A stretch of DNA of 64,000 nt from Embleya scabrispora DSM 41855 (GCF_000372745.1 NZ_KB889574.1:1-64000); one strand, 5' to 3'. Shown: positions 1 through 8,596, numbered from the stretch's first letter. The notes: a model not told the origin generated them from the sequence alone. Translations and numbers: made by a program.

Positions 1-173
1 TTGACGCGTTCCTTGGTCTGCTGGAACGACTGCGCGGGATCCGCGCTCGCGGTGCCGGCAAAGGTCATCACGCCGGTCATCGTCGCGGCGGCCGTGACCA
101 CGGTCGCTGCGGTACGCACGGCGGTGCGCGGCTTGGGCTTGCGGTGCTGCCCGGGTCGACGTTGGGACGCCAC
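1..173 (-). CDS. N-terminus of a secreted, probably cell-wall hydrolase (partial)
   Basis: Only the first 57 codons are present; the gene runs off the left edge. A GTG start at 173 follows an AAGGAG sequence about ten bases upstream. The product opens with a basic stretch (residues 1-18, rich in R/K/Q), then an Ala/Thr/Val-rich hydrophobic core and a signal peptidase-like site ending in TASADP. A polar segment begins after it (QSFQQTKERV), as in the coiled-coil start of actinobacterial NlpC/P60 or M23 peptidoglycan hydrolases. The catalytic part is outside the window, so the enzyme class is inferred from the signal peptide, the start of the mature region and the upstream c-di-AMP riboswitch, an element that often precedes wall-lytic genes in actinobacteria. 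Confidence 0.65.
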   Translation of the reverse strand, partial: MASQRRPGQHRKPKPRTAVRTAATVVTAAATMTGVMTFAGTASADPAQSFQQTKERV

Positions 174-190
174 TGGTGGCGGGTCTCCTT

Positions 191-359
191 CCTCGGCCGC
201 CTACCGGGTTAGCTGACGGGTTCGGGCGGAAGAAGGCGCCCTACGGTGCCGAAGCACCGATTCACCCCAGGGACTGCAAGGGTCCCCGGTTCCGGCTTCT
301 CGTCGCGATGACCGCGGTTACCCACCGTCACCGAAACTCGTCCCCGAATTCGGCGGAGG
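191..359 (-). promoter_or_regulatory. c-di-AMP riboswitch (ydaO/yuaA class)
   Basis: Read on the minus strand, the leader of the gene at 1-173 contains the two hallmark blocks of the ydaO class: GGGGTGAATC (268-259) and GTCAGCTAACCCGGTAGGC (217 downward). A GGGACCCTTGCAGTCCC hairpin lies between them. The ends can pair as P1: CCTCCGCCG (359-351) with CGGCCGAGG (199-191), with one mismatch. The ribosome-binding AAGGAG follows P1 directly. The class binds cyclic di-AMP and in Streptomyces controls wall-hydrolase genes such as rpfA. Whether it acts here by termination or at translation is not visible. Confidence 0.88.
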
Positions 360-663
360 CGATCGTGTCGACCGGGTGGCCGACCTCGAGCCGATCGCCT
401 GTCGGAGAACACTAGTCACAGGCGTGTCAAGACCATCCCCATCGGCCTCCACATTACCGAAACTTTACCAATGTCACCGTTTCCTTTCACCTGCTTATCG
501 CGGGAAAAGCACTCCGCGTACCGAAAGTCGATCTTGAGAAGTTTGGCGAATATTGCTCGCCTATGACCCACCGGCGGCTGCCGCCCGGGTGCCGGCTAAG
601 CTGCGGCCGGCAACGACAGCGGCTTCCCGGTGCCGCGCGACGGTCGACGAGGAGTTGTACGAC

Positions 664-1020
664 GTGGACGTTCTGCGGCAGATCCTGCTGGTCCTGCACA
701 TCGTGGGCATCGCGTCCCTGCTCGGCGGCTTCCTCACCCAGATGTCCGCGCTGCGCACCGGCGACGGGCGGATCGTGCCCGCGATGACGCACGGCGCGCT
801 GACCATGCTGGTCACCGGCCTGGCCCTGGTCGGCGTGGTCCAGGCGGGTCTGGACAAGGACGTGGACAACGCCAAGATCGGCACCAAGCTGGTGATCCTG
901 TTGGTGATCCTGCTGCTGGTCTGGGGAAACCGCGCCGCGGACCGGGTGTCCTCGAAGGTGCTCGGCGCGATCGGCCTGCTGACCGTGGCGAACATCGCCA
1001 TCGCGGTCATGTGGACCTGA
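664..1020 (+). CDS. small integral membrane protein (118 aa)
   Basis: The GTG at 664 is chosen because AGGAG lies nine bases upstream; longer in-frame readings have no good ribosome site. The product has about four hydrophobic segments: roughly residues 5-25 (ILLVLHIVGIASLLGGFL), 43-62, 75-95 (VILLVILLLVWG) and 100-118. The loops are short and the C-terminus ends in the last helix. No catalytic motif is visible. It is a conserved-type small actinobacterial membrane protein of unknown function. It stands alone, facing the convergent deacetylase gene 30 bases downstream. Confidence 0.72.
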   Translation: MDVLRQILLVLHIVGIASLLGGFLTQMSALRTGDGRIVPAMTHGALTMLVTGLALVGVVQAGLDKDVDNAKIGTKLVILLVILLLVWGNRAADRVSSKVLGAIGLLTVANIAIAVMWT

Positions 1021-1050
1021 GATCCCACCGAGCCCCGTGAACCCGCCGCG

Positions 1051-1770
1051 CTAGCGGGTGTCGACCACCCGGAACACCTCGGCCATCAGCCCCGCGCCCA
1101 GGCCGAACCGCTCGGCGTTGCGGGCGAGCATCGCCGAGACCTCCTCGCGCAGCCCGGACAGATGACCCGTCTGACTCGCGTGCGACAACAACGCCGCCAT
1201 CTTGCGCTCGAACACCGCGCTCACCTCGACCGCGTGGTCCGGCGCCCCCGTCGGCGACAACCACGTCTCGGACACGGTCCACTCCTTCAGCCCCTCCACG
1301 TCCCGCAGTTCCGGATGCGCGAACGGATTCCGGGCGTCCGGATAGATCGCCCGCATCGCCGCCTCGCCCGCCTCCAGATGATCCGGATGACTGGGCGCGA
1401 GCCGGGCCCAGTCCCGCTCCGGGCTCGGGATCACCATGCGCTGCGGTCGCACCTGCCGGATCACCCGGGTGATGTCGCGCCGCAGCTCGAAGGTCGCGGC
1501 CAACCGTCCGTCCGGGTAACCGAGCCAATACAGCTGCCGCACCCCCACATGCGCCGCCGCCGCGCTCTGCTCGGCCCGGCGGATCCCGCCGATCTCGGAT
1601 CGCGGCACCGCCGGGTCGAAACCTCCCGCGTCCCCGTCGGTGACCAGGCAGTAGCTCACCTCGATGCCGGCCTCGGTCCAGGTCGCCACCGTTCCCGCCG
1701 CCCCGTAGTCGATGTCGTCCGGATGCGCGGCCAGCACCAGGACCCGCTCCACGTCGCGATCGTCCAGCAC
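1051..1770 (-). CDS. PIG-L/LmbE-family N-deacetylase
   Basis: A zinc-dependent N-acetylglucosaminyl deacetylase-like enzyme of the family that includes MshB and mycothiol conjugate amidase. The metal and catalytic motif AHPDD lies near residue 15 from the chosen start. It is followed by VTDGDAGG, an RRAEQ block, YPDG and the second metal-binding His in PSHPDHLEAGEA. The GTG at 1770 is preferred: AGGGAG sits six bases upstream and homologues begin just before the AHPDD strand. A start at 1878 would add 36 residues without a family counterpart. The substrate cannot be read from the sequence; a role in mycothiol or glycolipid metabolism is possible. The gene is divergent from pcrA across about 124 bases. 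Confidence 0.87.
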   Translation of the reverse strand: MLDDRDVERVLVLAAHPDDIDYGAAGTVATWTEAGIEVSYCLVTDGDAGGFDPAVPRSEIGGIRRAEQSAAAAHVGVRQLYWLGYPDGRLAATFELRRDITRVIRQVRPQRMVIPSPERDWARLAPSHPDHLEAGEAAMRAIYPDARNPFAHPELRDVEGLKEWTVSETWLSPTGAPDHAVEVSAVFERKMAALLSHASQTGHLSGLREEVSAMLARNAERFGLGAGLMAEVFRVVDTR

Positions 1771-1894
1771 GATGTACTCCCTTGATCCGATCGATCCGAC
1801 GACGGCGGGAAAACCCGTCGCCGGCGCAATGATCTCCGCTCTGTACAAAGGGCCGAGCACGACTCGCTTGTTACCCACCTAGACTCGGGGAACG

Positions 1895-4411
1895 ATGAGC
1901 AGCCTCTTCGACGACATCCCCCTGCCCGGTTTCGAGACCGCGGCCAAGAAGTCCCCCACGAGCCCCGCGGACGACATCCCGCTGCCGCCCGAGCCGGACG
2001 ACAACCACGTATACGGCCTGCCGGAGGACTATCCGGACGACCTGTACGAAGGGCAGTACGCGCCGCCGGCCGAGCCGCGCGACGCCTACTACCGCAACGG
2101 CGCCCCGCGCCCGGTCGTGGATCCGGCGCGGCTGCTCGACGGGATGAACCCACAACAACGCGCCGCGGTCGTGCACGAAGGGTCCCCGCTGCTCATCGTG
2201 GCCGGCGCGGGCTCCGGCAAGACCCGCGTGCTCACCCACCGCATCGCCCACCTGCTCGCCGCCCGCGGTGCGCATCCCGGCGAGATCCTGGCGATCACCT
2301 TCACCAACAAGGCCGCCGCCGAGATGCGCGAGCGGGTCGAGGCGCTGGTCGGGCCGCGCACCAAGGCCATGTGGGTGTCCACGTTCCACTCGGCGTGCGT
2401 ACGCATCCTGCGGCAGCAGTACAAGAAGCTCGGCATGAGCTCGTCGTTCTCGATCTACGACTCGGCCGACCAGCAGCGGCTGATGGCGATGGTCTGCCGC
2501 GACCTGGACCTGGACCCGAAGAAGTTCCCGCCGCGCAAGTTCAACGCGCAGGTGTCCAACCTCAAGAACGAGCTGATCGATCACGAGGACTTCGCCGCCA
2601 AGGCGATCAACGAGACCGAGCGGATACTGGCCCAGGCGTACACGATGTACCAGGAGCGGCTGCGCCAGGCCAACGCGCTGGACTTCGACGACCTGATCAT
2701 GACCACGGTGCACCTGCTCCAGGCGTTCCCGGATGTCGCGGAGCACTACCGGCGGCGCTTTCGGCATGTGCTGGTCGACGAGTACCAGGACACCAATCAC
2801 GCGCAGTACATGCTGGTACGCGAGCTGGTCGGCGGCGCGGCGGGCAGTGGTCCCCGGCGCACGATCGACGGCGACCTGGTCGACCCGGCCGAGGCCGGTC
2901 TCGCCGAGATCGAACCGGCCGAGCTGTGCGTGGTGGGTGACGCGGACCAGTCGATCTACGCGTTCCGCGGCGCGACCATCCGCAACATCCTCGACTTCGA
3001 GGCCGACTATCCGAACGCCAAGACCATCCTGCTGGAACAGAACTACCGCTCCACGCAGACCATCCTGAGCGCGGCCAACGCGGTGATCGAGCGCAACAGC
3101 AACCGGCGCGCGAAGAACCTGTGGACGGACGCCGGCGCGGGCACCCCGATCGTCGGCTACGTCGCGGACGACGAGCACGACGAGGCCCAGTTCGTCGCGG
3201 ACGAGGTGGACCGGCTCACCGACGCCGGCAAGACCAAGCCGGGACAGGTCGCGGTGTTCTACCGGACCAACGCCCAGTCCCGGGTGTTCGAGGAAGTCTT
3301 CATCCGGGTCGGGCTGCCGTACAAGGTCGTCGGCGGCGTGCGCTTCTACGAGCGCCGCGAGGTCCGCGACGTGCTCGCCTACCTGCGGCTGCTGGCCAAC
3401 CCGGACGACACGGTCTCGCTGCGCCGGATCCTGAACGTGCCCAAGCGCGGCATCGGCGACCGGGCCGAGGCGTGCCTGGACGTGCTCGCCGCCCGCGACC
3501 GGGTCCCGTTCGCCCAGGCGCTGCGCCGCGCGGAGGACGCGCCGGGTCTGGCCAAGCGGTCCGCCAACGCGGTCAAGGGCTTCGTGCAACTGCTGGACGA
3601 CCTGACCGCGGTCGTGGACGGCGGCGCGGGTCCGGCCACGGTGCTGGAGGCGATCCTGGAACAGACCGGCTACCTGGCCGAGTTGCAGGCGTCGAGTGAC
3701 CCGCAGGACGAGACCCGGATCGAGAACCTTCAAGAACTCGCGGCGGTCGCGCTGGAGTTCGAGCAGGCCCAGGCCCAGGAGGGCGGCGGCGGCACGCTGG
3801 CCGACTTCCTGGAGCGGGTCTCCCTGGTCGCGGACTCCGACCAGATCCCCACCGATGGCGACGACGGCGGTGTGGTCACGTTGATGACCCTGCACACCGC
3901 CAAGGGCCTGGAGTTCCCCACGGTGTTCCTGACCGGCCTAGAGGACGGCGTCTTCCCGCACATGCGCTCGCTGGGCGACGCGAAGGAGCTGGAGGAGGAG
4001 CGCCGGCTGACCTACGTCGGCATCACCCGGGCCCGCGAGCGGCTCTACGTCACACTCGCGAAGATGCGCAGCGCGTGGGGCGCGCCGTCGTACAACCCGC
4101 CGTCGCGCTTCCTGGGCGAGTTGCCCGAGAAGCTGGTCGACTGGCGCGGCACGTCCCCGTCGGCGGCCAAGGCGCTGTCCGCGACCAAGTCGACCGTCGG
4201 CTCGCGCGGCGGCTTCGGCAAGGGCGCGCAGATCAAGGAACGGCCGATCGTCGCGCTGTCTCCGGGTGACCGGGTCACCCACGACAAGTTCGGCCTGGGC
4301 ACGGTGGTCTCCACGGCCGAGACCGGCGACAAGGCCAAGGCCACCATCGACTTCGGCGCCGGCGGCGAGAAGACCCTGCTGCTGCGCTACGCACCGGTGC
4401 AGAAGCTGTAG
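1895..4411 (+). CDS. pcrA: ATP-dependent DNA helicase PcrA/UvrD
   Basis: A superfamily 1A 3'-5' DNA helicase of 838 residues for nucleotide excision repair and removal of replication or RecA blocks. The Walker A motif GAGSGKT is at about 104-110, followed by the TFTNKAAAEMRER block, DEYQDTNHAQY (motif II), GDADQSIYAFRGA (motif III), QNYRST (motif IV), TLHTAKGLEFP (motif V) and VGITRARERL (motif VI). The C-terminus has a small domain ending in DRVTHDKFGLGTVV, typical of PcrA and used to contact RNA polymerase. The first 75 residues are acidic and Pro-rich, with DDIPLP occurring twice; such tails are variable in actinobacteria. A short acidic insertion lies just before motif III. Confidence 0.97.
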   Translation: MSSLFDDIPLPGFETAAKKSPTSPADDIPLPPEPDDNHVYGLPEDYPDDLYEGQYAPPAEPRDAYYRNGAPRPVVDPARLLDGMNPQQRAAVVHEGSPLLIVAGAGSGKTRVLTHRIAHLLAARGAHPGEILAITFTNKAAAEMRERVEALVGPRTKAMWVSTFHSACVRILRQQYKKLGMSSSFSIYDSADQQRLMAMVCRDLDLDPKKFPPRKFNAQVSNLKNELIDHEDFAAKAINETERILAQAYTMYQERLRQANALDFDDLIMTTVHLLQAFPDVAEHYRRRFRHVLVDEYQDTNHAQYMLVRELVGGAAGSGPRRTIDGDLVDPAEAGLAEIEPAELCVVGDADQSIYAFRGATIRNILDFEADYPNAKTILLEQNYRSTQTILSAANAVIERNSNRRAKNLWTDAGAGTPIVGYVADDEHDEAQFVADEVDRLTDAGKTKPGQVAVFYRTNAQSRVFEEVFIRVGLPYKVVGGVRFYERREVRDVLAYLRLLANPDDTVSLRRILNVPKRGIGDRAEACLDVLAARDRVPFAQALRRAEDAPGLAKRSANAVKGFVQLLDDLTAVVDGGAGPATVLEAILEQTGYLAELQASSDPQDETRIENLQELAAVALEFEQAQAQEGGGGTLADFLERVSLVADSDQIPTDGDDGGVVTLMTLHTAKGLEFPTVFLTGLEDGVFPHMRSLGDAKELEEERRLTYVGITRARERLYVTLAKMRSAWGAPSYNPPSRFLGELPEKLVDWRGTSPSAAKALSATKSTVGSRGGFGKGAQIKERPIVALSPGDRVTHDKFGLGTVVSTAETGDKAKATIDFGAGGEKTLLLRYAPVQKL

Positions 4412-4424
4412 CGCAGGACCCGTC

Positions 4425-4477
4425 GATACGCGGGTGGGACCGGGCCGAGTGAATCGGCCCGGCCCCACCCGCGTATC
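4425..4477. terminator. bidirectional terminator between pcrA and the next gene
   Basis: The arms GATACGCGGGTGGGAC... and ...CCCACCCGCGTATC form a 24-bp stem with one mismatch around a GTGAA loop. It lies between the convergent stop codons of pcrA (4411) and the membrane-protein gene (4492), so it can serve both. Confidence 0.85.
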
Positions 4478-4491
4478 CGGTCGGAGGGAAC

Positions 4492-5808
4492 CTAGCCGGC
4501 GATCTGAATCTCGTACGGCGCCGACTCCACGCCGGACGCCGAGACCACGCACAGCTCCACCCGGCCGGGCTCGACGTCGACCGGGACCGGGACGACCACA
4601 CACGCGTCGGAGGGGTTGGCGAAGCCGGTGTCGGCCGGGATCAGCGGGGCGTGCACGTGTACCGCGCCGAACTTGACCACCACGCGTGCGAGCAGGTCCG
4701 CCTCGTGCGAGCCGCCCGCGGCGAGGTTGATCCCGCGCACCTCGATGTCGTCGCCCTGGCGGACGGCGGAGTCCAGGTCGCCGCGGGTGCGCACGCGGAC
4801 CACGGACAGGATCACCGGGCGGTCGTTCTCGGCCAGCTTGCCCGCGAGGTAGGTGATCACCGAGACCACGGCGAGCGCGACCAACGTGGCCGGGATGTCC
4901 GGGAGCCGATCCGGGTCGCGGGCCAGGCCGACCACCACGAAGCCCACCGCGACCAGGTTGACCAGGACGTACTGCGCGTCCACGAAGGAGGCCCGGCCGG
5001 CGTCGTCGGTGACCAGGTCGCGCAGCGAGGCCTGGTCGGCGCGCAGCTTCTGCAACACCCGCCGGCCGACCTTGTCGCCGACGATGCGCCGGACCGCGAC
5101 CGCGGCCAGCAGCGGCGCGGCCACCAGGGTGATCTGGTCCAGCGCGACGTTGCCGAGCCGCTCCAGCAGCCGGTCCCGCTCGCCGTCCCCGGAGGCGGAG
5201 GCGAGCCGCATGCCCAGGAAGGCGAAGCAGTACATCAGCGCCACCATCCACAGCGCGGCGACCGCCTTGGAGGTGGACAGACGGCCGTCCAGCCCGCGTA
5301 CGGGCGCGAACACGCCACCACTCGCCCGGGCGGCCCAGCCGACCACGCTGAGCGCTCCGGCGACCACCACGGCGGCCACGATCCCGGCGGTGCGCGAGCC
5401 GGTCCAACCGGCGCCGATCGCGGTGAGGGCCTGAACCAGGACGAGCACGGCGACCAGGAGCCACAACACGATCAGCGCGCGCCCACCGAGCACCTGCAGC
5501 CAGGCGCGCCCCTGGGCCCGCCGCATGGCCGCCAACTCCTGCGCTCTGCCGCGCAGTTCGTCGGAGATCCACTGGCGTGCGCCGCCATCGGAGTGGGCGA
5601 CGGCCGAGGGAACGCCCTCCTTGTGGGCCAGTGCCCGCCTGAGCGTCTCGAAATCGGCGACGGTCCTGCGGTATTCCTCCCGGACCACGCAATGACAGTC
5701 CGGTCCGTGCACACCGACACCGTGCGCCACTTCGCCACGCCCTCCCCACCACCACATACGAACGTGCTCGTTCAGCGGCACATTGTGCCGCATCCGAGGG
5801 GGTCGCAT
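4492..5808 (-). CDS. multi-pass membrane protein of unknown function
   Basis: About 438 residues from the first in-frame ATG; the real start may lie 5-30 codons inside, since none of the candidates has a convincing ribosome site. The N-terminal part is soluble and has a helical block (TVADFETLRRALAHKEG). About six hydrophobic segments follow between residues 105 and 335 (for example IVLWLLVAVLVLVQALTAIG and LVNLVAVGFVVVGLA). The C-terminal 90 residues are beta-rich and soluble (DDIEVRGINLAAGG ... VELCVVSASG). They resemble an IPT/TIG-like immunoglobulin fold, but this is an impression from strand spacing only. It stands alone between two terminators. Function unknown. Confidence 0.75.
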   Translation of the reverse strand: MRPPRMRHNVPLNEHVRMWWWGGRGEVAHGVGVHGPDCHCVVREEYRRTVADFETLRRALAHKEGVPSAVAHSDGGARQWISDELRGRAQELAAMRRAQGRAWLQVLGGRALIVLWLLVAVLVLVQALTAIGAGWTGSRTAGIVAAVVVAGALSVVGWAARASGGVFAPVRGLDGRLSTSKAVAALWMVALMYCFAFLGMRLASASGDGERDRLLERLGNVALDQITLVAAPLLAAVAVRRIVGDKVGRRVLQKLRADQASLRDLVTDDAGRASFVDAQYVLVNLVAVGFVVVGLARDPDRLPDIPATLVALAVVSVITYLAGKLAENDRPVILSVVRVRTRGDLDSAVRQGDDIEVRGINLAAGGSHEADLLARVVVKFGAVHVHAPLIPADTGFANPSDACVVVPVPVDVEPGRVELCVVSASGVESAPYEIQIAG

Positions 5809-5924
5809 GGGCCCGGTCGAGGGACCGGACGGTTTGTCGACCGAACACCTGATGCGGCGTCAACCCCGGTGCCCCACAAGGCGACCCGCCGGCCCCTCGG
5901 CCGGGTCTCGACGAACCCCGCGAA

Positions 5925-5966
5925 CGCCGCCGGCCCCCGCCCGGGACGGGACGGGGGCCGGCGGCG
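5925..5966 (-). terminator. terminator downstream of guaA
   Basis: CGCCGCCGGCCCCCG pairs perfectly over 15 bp with CGGGGGCCGGCGGCG around a 12-base loop. It lies about 50 bases past the guaA stop. No T tract follows, as is usual for high-GC actinobacteria. Confidence 0.75.
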
Positions 5967-5986
5967 AACACGTGCGGTCGACCGGT

Positions 5987-6025
5987 GGGGACTACTCCCG
6001 GGGACTGCTCCCGGGGACTACTCCC
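5987..6025. repeat. three contiguous 13-bp tandem repeats over the guaA stop codon
   Basis: GGGGACTACTCCC, GGGGACTGCTCCC and GGGGACTACTCCC follow each other without a gap. Each unit is itself nearly self-complementary (GGGG...TCCC). The third unit contains the last Glu codon and the TAG stop of guaA on the minus strand, so the other two look like copies of the gene end. Confidence 0.9.
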
Positions 6026-7607
6026 ACTCGATGGTGCCCGGGGGCTTGCTGGTGACGTCCAGCGTGACCCGGTTGATCTCCCGGACCTCGTTGGTGATCC
6101 GGTTGGAGATCCGGGCCAGCAGGTCGTAGGGCAGGCGCGACCAGTCGGCCGTCATGGCGTCCTCCGAGGACACCGGGCGCAACACGATCGGGTGGCCGTA
6201 GGTGCGGCCGTCGCCCTGTACGCCCACCGAGCGCACGTCCGCGAGCAGCACGACCGGGCACTGCCAGATCTCCCGATCCATGCCCGCCCGGGACAGCTCC
6301 TCACGGGCGATCGCGTCCGCCTCGCGCAGGATCTCCAGCCGGTCGGCGGTGACCTCGCCGATGATCCGGATGCCCAGGCCCGGGCCCGGGAACGGCTGGC
6401 GCCAGACGATCTCGGACGGCAGGCCCAGCTGCTCGCCGACCGCGCGCACCTCATCCTTGAACAGCTTGCGCAGCGGCTCGATCAGCTTGAACTGGAGGTC
6501 CTCGGGCAGCCCGCCGACATTGTGGTGCGACTTGATGTTCGCGGTGCCGGTGCCGCCGCCGGACTCGACCACGTCCGGGTACAGCGTGCCCTGGACCAGG
6601 AACTCGACCTCCTCGCCGTGCGCGCCGGCCTCGGCGACCACCTCGGCCGCGGCCTGCTCGAACACGCGGATGAACTCGCGCCCGATGATCTTCCGCTTCT
6701 CCTCGGGGTCGGTGACCCCGGCGAGCGCGGTCAGGAACCGCTCCTGCGCGTTCACCACCTTGAGCGAGACGCCGGTGGCCGCGACGTAGTCGCGCTCGAC
6801 CTGCTCGGGCTCGTCCTTGCGCAGCAGACCGTGGTCCACGAACACACACGTGAGCTTGTCGCCGACCGCGCGCTGCACCAGCGCCGCGGCGACCGCGGAG
6901 TCGACCCCGCCGGACAGGCCACAGATCACGTGCTTGTCGCCGACCTGCTCGCGGATCAGCTCGATCTGCTCCTCGACGATGTTGACCATCGTCCAGTTCG
7001 CCGCGAGTCCCGCGCCCACCTTCAGGAAGCGCTCCAGGATGGCCTGGCCGTGCTCGCTGTGCATCACCTCGGGGTGGTACTGCACGCCGTACAGCCGCGC
7101 CTGGTCGTTCTCGATCGCGGCGACCGGCGCACCCGCGCTGGTCGCGGTGACCCCGAAGCCGGCCGGCGCACCGGAGACCGAGTCGCCGTGCGACATCCAC
7201 ACCGACAACTCGGCGGGCAGCCCGTCGAACAGGGTGCTCGCCGTGCCGGTCACGGTCAACGGCGTCGCGCCGAACTCGGCGAGACCGGTCTTCTCGACCA
7301 CGCCGCCCAGAGTCTGCGCCATGGCCTGGAAGCCGTAGCAGATGCCGAGCACCGGGACGCCGGCCTCGAACAGCGCCGGATCGATGCTGGGCGCCTCGTC
7401 CGCGTACACCGACGAGGGGCCGCCGGACAGGATTATCGCGGCCGGCCGCTTCGCGAGCATCTCCGCGACGGGCATGCTGTGCGGCACGATCTCGCTGTAC
7501 ACGCGTGCCTCGCGCACCCGGCGAGCGATGAGCTGGGCGTACTGGGCACCGAAGTCGACGACGAGGACGGTCTCGGTGCCGCCCCCGTCCGGGCTGGCAA
7601 AGGTCAC
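6018..7607 (-). CDS. guaA: GMP synthase (glutamine-hydrolysing)
   Basis: Converts XMP, ATP and glutamine to GMP, the last step of guanine nucleotide synthesis. The 529 residues match the family length. The class I glutamine amidotransferase domain (about 1-210) shows the nucleophile Cys in GICYGFQAM and the His/Glu in [11 protein letters not shown]. The ATP pyrophosphatase domain (about 215-400) has the P-loop [10 protein letters not shown]. The C-terminal dimerisation domain ends in GTIEWE, the usual family end. The enzyme works downstream of guaB (23-24.6 kb). It is transcribed away from the chorismate mutase region. Confidence 0.97.
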   Translation of the reverse strand: MTFASPDGGGTETVLVVDFGAQYAQLIARRVREARVYSEIVPHSMPVAEMLAKRPAAIILSGGPSSVYADEAPSIDPALFEAGVPVLGICYGFQAMAQTLGGVVEKTGLAEFGATPLTVTGTASTLFDGLPAELSVWMSHGDSVSGAPAGFGVTATSAGAPVAAIENDQARLYGVQYHPEVMHSEHGQAILERFLKVGAGLAANWTMVNIVEEQIELIREQVGDKHVICGLSGGVDSAVAAALVQRAVGDKLTCVFVDHGLLRKDEPEQVERDYVAATGVSLKVVNAQERFLTALAGVTDPEEKRKIIGREFIRVFEQAAAEVVAEAGAHGEEVEFLVQGTLYPDVVESGGGTGTANIKSHHNVGGLPEDLQFKLIEPLRKLFKDEVRAVGEQLGLPSEIVWRQPFPGPGLGIRIIGEVTADRLEILREADAIAREELSRAGMDREIWQCPVVLLADVRSVGVQGDGRTYGHPIVLRPVSSEDAMTADWSRLPYDLLARISNRITNEVREINRVTLDVTSKPPGTIEWE

Positions 7608-7714
7608 GAGGGGCCTTCCGGCGAAGCGAAAAAAGGGGTGGATGCCGATTCTACCGGCGTCGCGCGGGTGACCCCGGCTGGTATCCGCGCCGGCGGGCCC
7701 GGCATACTTGCGCC

Positions 7715-7786
7715 ATGTCCTCGTTCGACGTGACGCGCAGCTTCAGCTATGGCACCGGGATCCTCGGCGCCGCCGTCATCGCCTGA
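7715..7786 (+). CDS. possible 23-residue leader peptide upstream of chorismate mutase
   Basis: ATG at 7715 to TGA at 7784-7786 reads [20 protein letters not shown] and three more residues. A -10-like CATACT (7703-7708) ends six bases before the ATG, so the transcript could be leaderless; no -35 box is obvious. The ORF is followed 22 bases later by a strong hairpin (7809-7841) and then by chorismate mutase. The peptide has Phe at 4 and 10 and Tyr at 12, the end products of the chorismate mutase branch. That allows an attenuation idea but does not prove it. Codon choice is GC-rich like that of real genes. It could also be chance. Confidence 0.4.
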   Translation: MSSFDVTRSFSYGTGILGAAVIA

Positions 7787-7808
7787 ACGAGTACCGCCAA
7801 GGCAGACG

Positions 7809-7841
7809 AAGACGCCCCGGGTCCGGAACCCGGGGCGTCTT
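7809..7841 (+). terminator. intrinsic terminator ahead of chorismate mutase
   Basis: AAGACGCCCCGGGT pairs over 14 bp with ACCCGGGGCGTCTT around a CCGGA loop. It is followed by TTGCGTTTT-like sequence, which suits plus-strand termination. It lies inside the 5' region of chorismate mutase and not after a known gene, so it either ends a small transcript starting near 7710 or acts as an attenuator. Confidence 0.8.
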
Positions 7842-7895
7842 GCGTTTTCCACCGACGCCCCGGAGCAGGGACCCCCTCCGGAGAGCAGGCCATCG

Positions 7896-8180
7896 ATGGA
7901 AGACACCACCACCGACCCGCAGTCCCCCGCCGACGTGATCGGCGCCGGCCGAGCCCGCATCGACGATCTCGACCGACGGATCATCGCGCTGATCACCGAG
8001 CGGGTGGACACCTCCGCGGAGATTCAGCGGGTCCGCGTCGCGTCCGGCGGCGCGCGCGTGCAGTTGGCCCGCGAGATGGAGGTCATCGCCCGCTACCGCG
8101 AGGGGTTGGGCAAGCCGGGTACGACCGTCGCGCTGACACTTCTCGAACTGTGCCGCGGTCGGGTCCGCCCGCAGGCGTAA
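7896..8180 (+). CDS. chorismate mutase, AroQ class
   Basis: A 94-residue monofunctional chorismate mutase converting chorismate to prephenate for Phe and Tyr synthesis. The ATG at 7896 follows GGAGAG by ten bases and is preferred over an upstream in-frame ATG that would span the terminator hairpin. Family features: an N-terminal helix with RARIDDLDRRIIALITER (the Arg that contacts chorismate), then the QRVRVASGG loop, a second helix with REMEVIARYREGLG, and a C-terminal helix. There is no periplasmic signal. The neighbours do not form an aromatic amino acid operon. Confidence 0.88.
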   Translation: MEDTTTDPQSPADVIGAGRARIDDLDRRIIALITERVDTSAEIQRVRVASGGARVQLAREMEVIARYREGLGKPGTTVALTLLELCRGRVRPQA

Positions 8181-8347
8181 CCTCACCGCGCCGGCCGTCG
8201 TTGTGACTGATGGCCGGCCCGCTTGATGCGTGGGCCGGGCAACGCAAGGCCGCCGACGCGATGAGGCGCGCTCAATCAGTGCGCCGTGGGACCTCGCGTT
8301 GGTGTCGTGACCGGGACGCAGGGGACAGCAACCGGTCACAACCCCGC

Positions 8348-8385
8348 CGGCGGCCGGTGTCGAGGACGCTCGACACCGGCCGCCG
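8348..8385 (+). terminator. hairpin downstream of chorismate mutase
   Basis: A 17-bp perfect stem (core GCGGCCGGTGTCGAG with CTCGACACCGGCCGC) around a GACG tetraloop, about 165 bases past the chorismate mutase stop. There is no T tract. It is probably the terminator of that gene. Confidence 0.65.
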
Positions 8386-8438
8386 CGCCTTGGGCCGGTC
8401 CAGGGACCGCCCCGAACGCACCGAACTCCGACGTGCCT

Positions 8439-8466
8439 CATTCACCGCAAAGCATTCACCGCAAAG
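8439..8466. repeat. perfect 14-bp tandem duplication
   Basis: CATTCACCGCAAAG occurs twice head to tail with no intervening base, in otherwise unique non-coding DNA. Confidence 0.9.
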
Positions 8467-8565
8467 CGGATCTTTCACGCCATTGCCGTCGGCAGCGCCA
8501 AGAATAGCGGGATTCCCGGCCCACATCGGTGGCTCCACGGAACCGCACCCCCGGGCCGGAGACGT

Positions 8566-8596
8566 CCGGTTAGCGCAAATGATGATCATTAACCGG
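8566..8596. promoter_or_regulatory. nested palindrome in an AT-rich island (operator-like)
   Basis: AATGATGATCATT (8578-8590) is a perfect 6-1-6 palindrome. It is flanked by CCGGTTA (8566-8572) and TAACCGG (8590-8596), which are complementary to each other. The following 20 bases (TTGATAGATGTCATTTTG) are the most AT-rich of the region. The form suits a metal- or redox-sensing repressor site, but no gene starts close by on either strand. Confidence 0.45.
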
